From: Garcia nutans
Lineage: Eukaryota; Streptophyta; Magnoliopsida; Malpighiales; Euphorbiaceae
DNA: 64,000 nucleotides
Direction of reading: 5' to 3'
Assembly (NCBI GenBank): GCA_947685225.1
Contig: CANTUV010000004.1
Coordinates: forward strand, 19,685,001-19,749,000
This document shows, one piece after another, positions 22,631-33,877 of the stretch. Under the pieces are notes generated by a model. That model was not told the origin of the DNA. It searched no databases and saw only the letters and a list, made by a program, of their open reading frames with translations. Both the position numbers and the translations under genes were made by a program. Position 1 is the first letter of the stretch. Each line of letters opens with the position of its first letter.

Positions 22631-25600
22631 TCACTATTTCCTTGCAGGTATGCCTAAAATCTACTATCAACGAAAGCACATGGCTTGTGGATAGTGGATG
22701 CTCAAGGCATATGACTGGAAATGCAAAGCTCTTTACAAGTATTACCTACAAACATGGAGGTAATGTAACTTTTGGAAACAATGCTAAAGGTAAAATTCTT
22801 GGTGTTGGCTCCATTGGTTCAATTGGTAAGGATTTAATAGAAGATGTATGGCTTGTTGATGGTGTGAAACATAACTTGCTAAGTGTTAGTCAACTTTGTG
22901 ATAAAGCATACTTTGTCAATTTTGATTCCAAAGAATGCAAGATCACGAATTCAAATGATATTATCATATTTAAGGGTACTAGAACAAACAACACTTATAA
23001 TATCAACATTCATTCAAATCATACATTTAAATGTTTAATGTCTACTAATAATGATGCATGGTTATGGCATAGAAGACTAGGACATGCTGGTATGGATCAA
23101 TTGAAATATATCTGCAATGAAAACTTAGTTGATGGCCTACCTAAAATAAAATAAGATAAAGACAGGATTTGTGAACCTTGTCAACATGGTAAGCAACACA
23201 AAAGCTCATTTAAAACAAAGAGTGTTATAAGCACCTCTAGACCTTTAGAGCTCATTCATTTGGATTTGTTTGGACCAAATAGAGTTACAAGCTTAGGAGG
23301 CAAATCATATGCATTTGTTCTTGTTGATGATTACTCTAGATTCACATGGGTTAATTTCTTAGCTCAAAAGAATGAAGCCTTTAATTACTTCAAAACATTT
23401 GCAAAAAGAGCTCAAAATGAAAAAGGATATGTGATCACATCTATTAGAAGTGATCATGGCAAAGAATTTGAGAATGAAAATTTTGAAGGCTTTTGCAATG
23501 AACTTGGAATTTCACTTAATTTTTCTGCTGCTAGAACTCCACAGCAAAATGGTGTAGTTGAAAGGAAAAATAGAACTTTAATTGAAATGGCTAGAACAAT
23601 GCTCAATGAATATGATTTACCATCTTATTTTTGGGCAGAAGCCGTTAATACATGTTACATTGCAAATCGTGTTTACAAAAGGCATTTAACTAATAAAACT
23701 TCTTATGAGCTATGGAATGGAAGAATACCCAGAATTGGATATTTTAGAGTATTTGGATGCAAATGCTTCATATTGAATACCAAGGATAATCTTGGAAAAT
23801 TTTCATCCAAATCAGATGAAGGCATATTCTTAGGATATTCATCATATAGCAAAGCATATAGAGTATTTAACATGAAAACTCTAGTTATAGAAGAATCAAT
23901 GCATGTTGTATTTGATGAATCATCTAATCATGATCAGAAGAAAGGTATTACTTTCAATGACCCTGCAGGTACTCTTGAACCTCTTGAATCTATTGATGCT
24001 CCAAAGATCAATCAGCATGAACTTGAAGTAAAGACTCAAGATCTTCCTAAGGATTGGCAATATAAGAAAGACCATCCTAAGGAACTCATCATTGGAGAAA
24101 CATCTAAGGGAGTAATTACTAGATCTAAAATTAATCATGTAGATGTTAATTTTGCTTTTGTTTCTCAAATTGAGCCAAAGACTGTTGAGGAGGCTTTAAA
24201 TGATGAAAATTGGATAACTGCAATGCAAGATGAACTTAATCAATTTGAAAGAAATAATGTTTGGCAACTTACTCCTAGACCTACAGATCACTCTATAATA
24301 GGATGCAAATGGGTCTATAGGAATAAGCTTGATGAAAATGGTCACATTATTAGAAATAAAGCAAGATTGGTAGCCAAAGGCTATAATCAAGAAGAAGGTA
24401 TTGACTATGATGAAACCTTTGCCCCCGTAGCCAGATTAGAAGCTATTAGAATATTACTTGCTTTTGCATGTCACATGAACTTTAAGCTTTTTCAAATGGA
24501 TGTTAAAAGTGCATTTCTAAATGGACTTATAAGCGAAGAAGTTTATGTAGAACAACATCCTAGTTTTGAAAACTACAAATTTCCTGATCATGTTTTCAAA
24601 CTTACCAAAGCTTTATATGGATTGAAACAAGCACCAAGAGCTTGGTATGATAAACTTAGTGCATATTTACTTGAAAATGGTTTTTCAAAAGGAAAAGTAG
24701 ACACAACTCTCTTTGTTAAAAAGGATAAGCATAACATTTTGATTGCACAAGTTTATGTGGATGACATAATATTTGGAGCTACTAATGAAGCCTTGTGCAA
24801 AGAATTCGCTTCTTGTATGACTAGGGAATTTGAAATGAGCATGATGGGTGAACTCAAGTTCTTCCTTGGACTGCAAGTCAAGCAATGTGAAGATGGGATC
24901 TTCATCAACCAATCCAAATATACGAAAGAACTCATCAAGAAATTTGGAATGGATGGCTGCAAAACTAGCAAAACTCCTATGAGCACATCCTTGAAATTAG
25001 GTAAAGATTAAAATGGTAAAGCAGTAGATGAGAAGAAATATCGAGGTATCATCGGATCACTACTTTACTTAACCGCTTCTAGACCTGATATAATGTATAG
25101 TGTATGTCTTTGTGCTAGATTTCAAACTAATCCTAAAGAATCACACTTGAATGCCACTAAGAGAATTTTGAAATATTTGAGTGGTACAATGCATTTAGGA
25201 CTTTGGTATCCTAAAAACACATCATTTCATATCATAGGCTTTTCAGATGCAGATTATGCTGGTAGTATTTTAGATAGGAAGAGCACTACAGGAGCATGTC
25301 ACTTTCATGGTAATTGTCTAGTTTCTTGGCATAGTAAGAAACAAGCATCGGTTGCTTTATCCACAACGGAAGCTGAATATGTTGCAGCATGTTTTTGCTG
25401 CACACAAGTATTATGGATGAAACAACAATTGCTTGACTATGGTAAAGTGTTTAACAATATCTCCATTAAATGTGACAACACTAGTGCTATCAATTTGTCT
25501 AAAAGTCCTATCCAATACTCAAGATCCAAACATATAGATATTAGACATCATTTCTTGAGAGAAAATGTACAAAATCAGAATATAATCCTAGAATTTATAG

Positions 25601-25695
25601 ATACACAAAATCAACTTGCTGATATCTTTACAAAACATAGACTTAACTTCATTAAACTTAATTTAGGAATGATTGATGGAAACACTTTGAATTAA
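22627..25695 (+). pseudogene. Copia pol: protease, integrase, RT, RNase H
   Basis: The domains in order are protease WLVDSGCSRHMTG; GAG-pre-integrase WLWHRRLGHAGMDQL with the zinc Cys pair CEPCQHGKQHK; integrase with catalytic DDYSRFTW, RSDHGKEF and NGVVERKNRT; RT from CKWVYRNKLDENG through FQMDVKSAFLNG to VYVDDIIFGA; and RNase H with FSDADYAG, STTEAEYVA, and CDNTSAI. All catalytic motifs look intact. Two in-frame TAA stops, at about 23152 and 25009, break the frame, and the entry from the nucleocapsid frame requires a shift at 22627. The damage is light, consistent with high LTR identity. Confidence 0.93.
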
Positions 25696-26257
25696 TTGCC
25701 TATCAATAAAGTTTCTATGTGCATGAACTTCTTTTTGCCTAAAACATTAGAAAAATCTTCCATCTTTCCTTGAATCTTTCATTTCTAAGTCAGTCGCGTT
25801 CGCTCCAGTGTCCATAGCGATCACTATCTCGTCTGCCAGATTCATTCAAATAAAAAATCTCTGTGTGCGGTCGAGAAAATTTGTGCGTGGCCGCAGTAAT
25901 TTGAATAGTTTCGACCGTTACAGACAGTTTCTTCACCCGCGAGCGTACTGATCGTGCTAATGGTCTCTAGACCGCATTTCGCGATCGCACCCTTCTAAAT
26001 CTGCGACCGCACTTTGTACACTCTGCTCGAAATTTTGTAACCGTTGGCTGTATGACAGGTCGCAACTCTTAACTTTCAACATTCATAAACGACTATTTTC
26101 TTAATTTCTTCTATTTAAGAGTATGTTACATCAGTTTCTTGGATATTTTGGTTATTAAAACATACAAACTTCCCTCTGAATCTCGAAAATCTTCTCAAAA
26201 TCATCTGTTTCTCAATCACCCTCTGTTTTCCAGTTCTCTTATGTTTTTTCTATTCTA
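25696..26257 (+). other. Copia pol-to-ORF spacer with GCGACCGC motifs
   Basis: This has no coding signal. Between 25795 and 26045 the GACCGC family recurs (CGCGTTCGC, GTGCGGTCG, GCGATCGCACC, GCGACCGCAC), resembling U3 of the LTR. A pyrimidine-rich stretch just before the extra ORF (26155-26255) could be an intron-like or leader region. I saw no convincing splice acceptor. Confidence 0.5.
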
Positions 26258-27655
26258 ATGGCTCCCAAAAAGAAGACAACCTCCAAAATAAAAGGACAAG
26301 CAAAGAGAGCTCCAGGAATCACAATAAGAGAACCAATAGTTGATCCTCCATCTCCTTCACAATCTAAAAGAGGTGAGAAAATTCACAAACCTCACCACCA
26401 AACTTCTGAGGAAGATGTTAGGTATGCTATGCTGAAGAGAAAGAAGGTTGAGGGAACCGAATCTCCTTTTGGTGGGATGCTTTCTGCCCTAAATATCAAG
26501 GACGAGTTTGAGAGATTACTAGATGTCCTTGGATGGAGAAAGTTTGTATTTCTTGAGGAGGTAGGTTATTCCAGTCTGAGCAAGGAATTTCTAATGTCTT
26601 TCCAAATAGAAAAGAGTGCTAACTCTGCACTAGGATGGTATGGGGTTAGGTTTAAACTCTTTGATCAATACCAAGCCTTAACCCTAGAAGACTTTGGCAA
26701 TATTTGGGATTTTCCTGCTGATGGTATAACCTCTTACAATGATCAAATCTTTTCAAACCAAATTCTATCTGCATTCTGGAAAGAAATTTTTGTGGAAACT
26801 TCTTTTGAAAAAGAATCAAAAGCCAGACACATCAAATCCCTCGCCCATTAGATGCTCCATAGGATTATCACCTACACCATCCATCAAAGAGCAGATGGGA
26901 ATGAAAAAGTAACCAAAAGAGACCTCATCTTTTTATATGCTTTCACCCACAACATCCAAATGAACACAACCAAGTTCTTGATTGACACCCTCTATCATCA
27001 TGCAGTTACAAGAACTGGAACTTTCTGCTTATCCTCACAAATTACTCAAATAGCTAGGCACTTGAACCTTCTAAATGATCTGAATCTAGCTACATTGAGA
27101 AACCCTTTCAATCTTGCCTCTAGTGCCATCATAATTGATTATTTAGAACATGTTGGATGTGTAAGAAAGATTGAAGGCACATATGTATACTATTTTGGCA
27201 AGAAAGGAATTGTGAACAGACAAAAGAAAAGGCCAAGGTATACAATTGAGGAAGAGGGAGACTCTGTGGAAGTTGCTGTGGAATTACCTCCAAAAGCTAC
27301 TTCATCAAAAGCTGCTCAAGAAACTACCTCATCCTCTACACAGCTCATCCTCCATGCTATCAAATCTCTCTCCAGGAAACTCTCTAAGTTCAAGAAAAGT
27401 GTCTCCAAAAGATTCCAGCACTTGAACAAGAGAATTGACCTTATATCTCACATGCATCATGATCTATATGATATGCAAGGCAAACTGGACTTGCCTCAAT
27501 GCAATCTTGAAGATTGGGATATAAGTGATCATACCCAAAGCCTTCCTGAAGAAGAAGAGTCCATTAGCACTAGCTCTACCTCTTTTGCTCCTCAAGATAA
27601 AGGAAAAGCTCCTTTAGTAGAAGAAGAGATAGATGAGGATGATGACTCTGAATAG
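26258..27655 (+). pseudogene. Extra ORF after copia RNase H, Athila ORF1-like
   Basis: The start MAPKKKTTSKIKG gives a basic, nuclear-localisation-like N terminus. The middle (GWRKFVFLEEVGYSSLSKEF, then FDQYQALTLEDFGNIWDFP and MLHRIITYTIHQ, TKRDLIFLYAFTHN) resembles the Athila ORF1 / putative plant transposon protein domain, from memory of that family. A Lys/Arg-rich segment (SLSRKLSKFKKSVSKRF) is followed by an acidic C terminus (EEEIDEDDDSE). One in-frame TAG at 26849-26851 interrupts it inside the conserved domain; the frame is otherwise open for 465 codons. SIRE elements carry an env-like ORF here, but I see no convincing transmembrane segment. Its function is unknown. Confidence 0.75.
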
Positions 27656-28025
27656 CTTAACTATTTAGTCTTAATAGTTTGCATTTTCATTTTATGTCTT
27701 AATATGTTTGTTGCTTTATTTGTTTTGCCTCGTACTTTCCTCTATCCTTTAATAAACATAATGTTTAGTATCCTTTAATTGTTTTGTTTAATATCTTTGT
27801 GCTTTATTTGTTTGTTTGATTATTTTGCCTATGACAATGGGGGAGAAAATAGTATACATAATGGAATGATTGTTTAACCATAACTCAATGCACCAAGATA
27901 CTCAAATAATATCAATGCACCAATGATTGCTTAACCATGATTCATGCATATGTTAAGGGGGAGCATTTTAGACTTATTATTTTTTATCATTCCATTTGAA
28001 TTGTCAAAGTCAAAATGGGGGAGAT
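27656..28025 (+). other. Copia 3' untranslated region and polypurine tract
   Basis: AT-rich and non-coding. Two near-repeats of about 60 bases around 27870 and 27910 share AATGCACCAA and TTAACCAT. The tract ATGGGGGAGATT (28014-28025) adjoins the LTR start TGTTAGAC and is the plus-strand primer. GGGGGAG also occurs at 27839 and 27957, so there may be additional purine tracts. Confidence 0.7.
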
Positions 28026-28515
28026 TGTTAGACAAATGATCTCTATTTTGATCCTTGACAACTCAAATGAATGATCCATTTAACATGTGTTTGGAGAATC
28101 TTGTTGCAGGCTTAGGTTACTTCAAATAAAGCAGAACAGAACACTTCTAGCGGTCGCACCACACCTGAATACGACCGCACCATTCAATTAAATGATGAAA
28201 CCTTATCACAGTAGGTTTCACGGTCAGAAGCCCGATCTCAGTCGCGACCGCGCCTAAAGAAGAGCGACCATCCCAATTTATGGACGACCGCTAACCAAGG
28301 AACTCAAATCATTCTAATCACAGTAAGGTTCGCGGTGACAAGAACGGCGAATGATACGGCCTCGCTTATCACTTTAGCGACCGCCCATACAGAGTCACGA
28401 CCGCTCTACCAATTCAAGAAGAATTTGCCTAAAGAGACAGTAGTGTTCGCGTCCTCAGGTGCATCCAGAAGTTCGACGCGAGAATCTCAATTCGACCACG
28501 AGATGATACCTAGGG
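28026..28515 (+). repeat. Truncated 3' LTR of copia element
   Basis: The first 490 bases match 19350-19839 at about 97% identity. After CCTAGGG the sequence switches abruptly to the end of the H LTR. The remaining ~880 LTR bases and the right-hand TSD are deleted. Confidence 0.9.
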
Positions 28516-28654
28516 TTTAAGTTGTGGAAATATTTTTCTTAGACTTACGAAAATTTTTAGTAACATTAAATTATGACATTCTAGTACTGTATATGCATAT
28601 TTTACATATACCGGGTGTATGTATTATATGTACATAGGGTATTAGGGTGTCAAC
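28516..28654 (+). mobile_element. Right-end remnant of the 3' LTR of element H
   Basis: This segment matches 10274-10416 (TTTAAGTTGTGGAAATAT through GGGTATTA). It is what remains of the H 3' LTR after a deletion that also removed most of the copia 3' LTR. The right boundary is uncertain by a few bases, because the end reads GTGTCAAC rather than GTGTTACA. Confidence 0.8.
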
Positions 28655-29323
28655 TTTTAAAGGTAAGTCATGAAAACCAAGGATTCTGGGTGGCACATAA
28701 ATTTGTTTAGGGAATTCTTGTCAGATTTTACCAAAATATTTTGACCATTAATGGTGGAAGGTCCTAAAACTATGACTCATGTTTTGATGAGATTGATTTT
28801 TTTTAGGAAGCAGTTAGGCTGACAGGGCCTCCCCAGTTGTTGGGTAGCTAGGCCATTGCAGCTTCTTTGATTACTTTAGGATTAGCACAACCGCTGTAGT
28901 TGAAACTTGGGCTGGCTAAATTTTATCACTTTAGATAAAATGTGATTATAGGTTTTAGTAGAAGGATATGTATGTGATGATGCATGAATGAAAACCATTT
29001 TATAAAAGTGTTATGGCAGATACGACTTATGGGTAAGATCTACAGCCTTTATATGCAAAAGGGTGATTTAGCCAAAATGTCCCATCATACTAGAACAGTG
29101 ATATACCTAACCACAATACATGATTGAGGATTCACCATGGGTTGGATGCTTTTTCTATCCCCCAACACCTAATAGACGTTGTCAAATGGATGCTACCCAT
29201 TACCAAGAGCTTCCTAAAGCGGAAGGGTAAGGAGCCCTTATGCATGATGAAGAAGAAAATCAAAAGAAGAGAAAAAGATTTTGAAAAGGCCCATTAAAAT
29301 TTATTTTTTAAAAAATTTTAAAG
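28655..29323 (-). other. Presumed leader of Tat-like element G
   Basis: This lies directly downstream, on the minus strand, of the tRNA-Arg-type PBS at 29324-29340, so it should be the untranslated leader of G. No protein similarity was found. It does not align obviously with the leaders of A, B and D. The assignment rests on position alone. Confidence 0.4.
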
Positions 29324-29340
29324 CCCCAGTGGAGTCGTCA
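29324..29340 (-). other. Primer-binding site of element G (Arg-tRNA type)
   Basis: On the minus strand the sequence is TGACGACTCCACTGGGG. It differs by one base from the PBS of A and D (TGGCGACTCCACTGGGGA), which is complementary to the 3' end of a plant arginine tRNA as I recall it. Confidence 0.7.
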
Positions 29341-30052
29341 AGCTATAAGCCCTCGCCTGAGTGCCAAGGGTCTGGCCTGCCAATAAGGAGGAGTCGCCCA
29401 TGAGACACTGCAATGTATAGTCTCCAGTCAATTTAGTAAGTGCGAGTTTATAGTTATCTTTTATTTTGAAAATATTTTTTTCTTTTATTAAAAGAAACTC
29501 TCCTTTTATTTTGAAAAGGGGATGGTGGCTTTTATTTTGAAAAGCAAAAATTGGAGAGTCGCCACATAAATTTTATTTGTTTATTGTAAAAATTTAAGAA
29601 AATACTTGACTCTATTAAATTCGATTAATTTTTACCCAAAAAAAAGGTCACCAGTCCGAAACCAATTACATTGGGTCCCGAGTTGAGTTTTCATACCAAT
29701 AAAAGAAAATGATTTCTTTTATCTCTCTTTGATTGATTTTGGTCCTTCTTTTAATTGATTTAGTGAAAAATATAATTTTTATGGATTATGCCATAAATAA
29801 ATATGAATGACAAAATATCCCAATGCATGCACATTCAATAAGGATGACATCCACAAATGCAATGCGGTATAATAAAATATTACAACTCCTCCAAAATAAT
29901 GATTCTAGGAGAGCTTCAACTCTAGCCCTTATGGGTCCTAGGTTGAGATCAAGCCCCCAAATTAGTTAGCAAACTCAAAGAAAAGTAAAGAAGAAAACAA
30001 GTATAATCACAAGGCATCCATTTAGAAAACTCACCGAATTTGCAAACAAAGC
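29341..30052 (-). mobile_element. LTR of element G, left part
   Basis: This sequence lies where the LTR of G must be, next to the PBS. It is AT-rich, with GAGTCGCCC/GGAGTCGCCA-like repeats near 29390 and 29550. It is interrupted at 30052 by solo LTR F (TSD AAAGC) and continues at 63255. The family differs from A, B and F. Confidence 0.45.
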
Positions 30053-30517
30053 TATGATAGAAGATTTTTGCCCCCACTCCCGGTGAAATGGTTCTTGCAA
30101 CTACGACATTGTTAGGCTCAGAGTCTTAGAGAACACGAGTCTAAACCCAGAGAAAATGGAGTCACCATCCGGATAGACTGGGAAAAAAAAGGAAAGGGGT
30201 GGATGATTAGATTCTTAAGGAATCCCCAATCCCATATTGGAATCAAAAAATTAGGTACACATGGGGAAGGTAAGAATGACCCAGCACCACCAAAATGCCT
30301 GGTTCATTAGAATCGGCCACCTTTTTAGGTGTGAATATTATTAAATTCTTAGATTATTATAATAGCATTGACATAACATGCAATTGTGAAAAATAATCAT
30401 ATTATAAATCAAATAAACAAATAAACCAATAAATAAAATGGGAACCCATACAAAGATAGAAGCATTCCCTTACAACCATTGAAACATCCGTATAAATAAA
30501 TAAAATAGGACACCAAC
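30053..30517 (-). mobile_element. Solo Tat LTR F, left part (3' end of LTR)
   Basis: Read on the minus strand it matches the conserved 3' end of the Tat LTRs: the CCGATTCTAATGAACC hairpin, the CTTCCCCA stretch, GATTCCTTAAGAATC and a GTGGGGGCAAAAAT-like end. It begins next to AAAGC (30048-30052). The matching TSD is at 63250-63254. Composite A/D/E inserted at 30518. The pieces total about 1.86 kb. Confidence 0.85.
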
Positions 30518-32953
30518 TGTAGACCCTTAATTTTTGACCCGATCCAATATGATAGTCCAAAATAATTTTTGTGGAATATTTATGATATTTAATAGCTATT
30601 TTTAATAATAATAAATATAAAAATATAAAAAAATGTAAAAAATAAAAAAATAAAAAATCAGACTGATCGACGCGGCAAGAAATTTTGTCGCAGGCCTAGA
30701 CCTGCGGTGAATTGGCAAGCAGCCAATTCGCCACAGGTCCAGCAATCATTTCACCACAGGTCCAGCAAGCAGCCCCAGTTCGCCCAGCCGATCCTCGTAG
30801 TAATTTTTGCCAGCGCAGTCCGCAGGCCCAGTAGCCTGCACGCGCTGCCGATTTTTTTACCAAACCTTGTTTTACCTGGTTTTCTAATTTTTCCTAAACA
30901 ATTGGTGTTTCCTTATTAAAATAGGATAAGAACTCTTTATTTTCCTATAAATACTAGCATTAAACGGAGACAAGAAAAAAAGGGAGAAAAACCCTAGAGG
31001 ACGGCAATCAAAGAAAAGAAGAGAGATTAAACAACAAAGCATAAGACATCAAAAAGAAATCAACAACGAGTATCAATCATCAATCCATCAAAGGCAGCAA
31101 TGCTGTCTTTGTTCATTGTTCATCTAGAAGTCAATTGTGGAGGAACCAACGAATGGAGGTTTGATTATAAATCTTTGATTTTATAATATTTACAACATTC
31201 TTACATTTAGATTCATGAATTGTTTAAGCATACGATGTTATTGCCATACTTTCTTTTAAATGTTTCTATCATTTGTTTTGATATTGAGTCAGTAACCTAA
31301 ATTATTAAACTTAATAGTATGTTTTATAGATCAAATTTGTCCATTCATCCAGTATGCCTAAATCATTGATTAAGTTATCAAAACCCTACACTGTTATTTT
31401 ATTCCCAATACTTTTAAACCCTAAATTATTCTGTTAAAGTCTCACAAACCTAATTATTTTCCAAAATCTCAATTTATCTCCAGAATCAATGTTTCTTCTA
31501 AAAAGATAAATAAAAACCTTAATTTATTTTAAAGCTTGTCACCCCGTAACCCTTTCCCCAAACTATTCTACCTAAAGCCACCAAAACCCTAGCTTTCTAA
31601 AACCCTAATTCCAAAACCTCAAATCTAGAAACCATAAACCTGAGTTTGCAAATAGTTTAATTATTAAAATTGATCCAATAAGCCAAATTTCTAAACTCTA
31701 ACTCTAGTAAACTCTAAGAACCAAACCCTAATTTGCCTTATGTTTCCTAAAACCCCAAAATAGCTTTACAATTATCAAAACCCTAAATTATTTTCTTAAA
31801 TTCTAAAATTCAAAGTTGCTTTATTGAATCCTAATTCGTTTTCCAAATATCCAGTAACCCTAAAAATTAACTTTCAAACCTTAGATCCCAAATTCTTAAG
31901 TTCTTCTTCCAGAACCATAAATTATTCTTCAAACAAACCCTAAAGTGCTTTATTTTTCAAAAAACCCTAAAACCTTATTTTCTCAAACCATGAGTCCTAA
32001 ACCCTAATGTCTTAAGATTCCAAAACCCTTATTTCATGATGTTACCCCTAAACCCTAATTTGATTAACCAAAAACCTTACTACTTTCTTAAAATTATAAA
32101 ACCCTAATCAATTCCATTTTTCCAAAAAACCCTCACAGTAGCCAAAATAATAATAATAATAATTTCAAAATCCCAAAACCCTAAATGTTAATTAAAGAAC
32201 CCTAAATTGAGACATAAACCTAAAATTGTATCTTTATTTGCTTTATTTAATTTTAGATTTGATTATGTAATTTATTATATCTTTTGATGGTTGATTTATT
32301 TAATTTCAATGCTTGATTTATTTAATTTATCATGGATGGATATTTTCTTTATTATTATGATTATTATTTGTTTGTTCTGGTATTAAAATTGTAAGAGATA
32401 TGTTTCCACTTTGTGGGTACCTCATTAGTTAAATTTTATGTAATTTAAATTGCTTTTATATTTTGGACCAATGTAAAGGATATGTTTCCACCTTTCGGTG
32501 GGTGTCCTATTTAGTTTAGATATGGACGATGTAAGGACATGTTTCCATCCTTGGATGGGTGTCCATTTATATGCTTTGTTTGGACACTGCTATGATTTTA
32601 ATATAATGACACTTTATTTTAATTTTTCCATGTAGTATGGATAATATTGTTATATTTAAGAATTTTATAATGTTAAGACCTGCAAAGGAGGTCGGTTCTA
32701 ATGAACCGGGCATTGTGGGGGTGCTGGGCCATTTCTCACCTTCCCCACACGTACCTAACTTTTCAAACCCATTAAGGGGTTGGGGATTCCTTAGGAATCG
32801 AGTCATCCACCCCTTTCTTTTTCCCGGCCCGTCCGGGTGGTGACTCCATTTTCTTCGTTCTTAGGCCCGTGTTCTCTAAGGCCCTGAGCCTAAACAATGT
32901 CGAAGTCCCAAGAGCCATTCCACAGGGAGTAGAGGCAAAAATCCCCGCTCATA
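30518..32953 (+). mobile_element. LTR A (2.44 kb), 5' LTR of the composite
   Basis: It runs from TGTAGACCCTTAATTTTTG to CCCCGCTCATA, one base before the PBS. A TATA box lies at 30944. About fifteen AACCCTA motifs (telobox-like) lie between 31380 and 32210. The triple TGTTT hairpins are at about 32393-32424, 32475-32510 and 32531-32565. They are followed by four further stem-loops up to the LTR end. Confidence 0.9.
30944..30953 (+). promoter_or_regulatory. TATA box of LTR A
   Basis: CCTATAAATA is 426 bases into the LTR and is conserved in LTRs D (54620-54629) and E (60178-60187). Transcription starting just downstream would put the telobox and hairpin regions in the RNA leader. Confidence 0.7.
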
Positions 32954-33877
32954 GTGGCGACTCCACTGGGGATAAGAGAAGTTGATTTCGTTGGTCTTTT
33001 TACTATTCTATTATTTCTTATCATGATATTATCCATTGCATCATATTAGATTGCATTGTGTGCATGAGTTAGAATGCCCGTGTTACCCGTATTGTGTTAT
33101 GTAAGGGATACCATACTTTCACTCATGGTATGGAGATCGAGCATGGTACAACCACTCATAGCCTTGTACTATTTGCTATATACTTGCTGTGGGAACCTAA
33201 GCCTTCTAACCCAAAGACTAAAGCTCATGTAATTGGCCTAGTTACTTTCTTAAGTTTTACCCCAAATGCTTGTTGTTTGACTATGGTTAATTTATCTTGG
33301 CTTAAATCATGCCTTATTTGGTTTGTTCTTTTTCTAATATGACCTAGTTACATTGTGAGCTCAAATAAATTTTTCTTTAAAGTCCAAAAGACCAAAGCTA
33401 TTTTCAAAACTTTTCAAGATGGTCTTTGGATATAAAACTTTTCTAAAAATAAATAAATAAAAAAAATTTTCTCAAGACTCAAATACAAAGCCCAAAATCC
33501 ATTTTTTCTAAAATCTTTTTACAATGGGCTTAGAAACAAAATTATTTTCATCCAACCTTTTCTTACAAAGAGCTTGCAAATTATTTAGGTCAATTACAAA
33601 ATACCAAAAATCAATTGTGAGCCTAGTTTATACTAAGAATAATTGATCATGGGCTTGTTTTTTGCATGAATCATTAGTTACTTTTCCAAGTGAGAAATCT
33701 ATTTATAATAAACCTCTTAATTTAGTTTTAATCCAATATAGCATAAAAGCTACTTTAGTTGGTTGAATGGATTAAAACCTAATTAATGGGAATTATCATG
33801 AATTGATTTCCATTTTTTAAAATTTAACTATTGGTTAAAATAGTCCGAGGAAATTATTCAAAAACAAGATACCCCAT
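32954..33877 (+). other. PBS and leader of composite element A, left part
   Basis: TGGCGACTCCACTGGGGAT at 32955-32973 is the PBS, complementary to the 3' end of a plant arginine tRNA. The rest is an AT-rich untranslated leader. It shares long blocks with the leaders of B (35548-36731) and D (56148-57351), for example GATATTATCCATTGCATCAT. Small ORFs here are not conserved in frame between copies. Element B interrupts the leader at GATACCCCAT, and it resumes at 52174. Confidence 0.8.

Larger units (their letters stand above)
19350..28515 (+). mobile_element. SIRE/Maximus-like Ty1/copia element with extra ORF
   Basis: The order is 5' LTR, Met-tRNA PBS, gag, nucleocapsid, protease, integrase, RT, RNase H, an extra ORF, polypurine tract and a truncated 3' LTR. 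Integrase ahead of RT identifies Ty1/copia. The long gag-pol, the extra ORF after RNase H and the LTR length suggest the SIRE/Maximus lineage. Comparing the shared 490 LTR bases by eye gives about 13 differences, near 97% identity, so this is a fairly recent insertion. The right end of the 3' LTR and its TSD are lost in a deletion. Confidence 0.9.

Noticed and set aside
26258..27655. Envelope glycoprotein in the copia extra ORF
   Set aside because: No signal peptide or membrane-spanning segment is visible, and the composition is basic then acidic. The Athila ORF1-like reading fits better.
7823..28660. TSD for element H
   Set aside because: The left flank TCATT has no match at the right end near 28652-28660. 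The right end is altered and gag of the host element is missing, so a deletion probably removed it.
31380..32210. Interstitial telomere array
   Set aside because: AACCCTA motifs are dispersed with variable spacing, not in head-to-tail TTTAGGG tandem.
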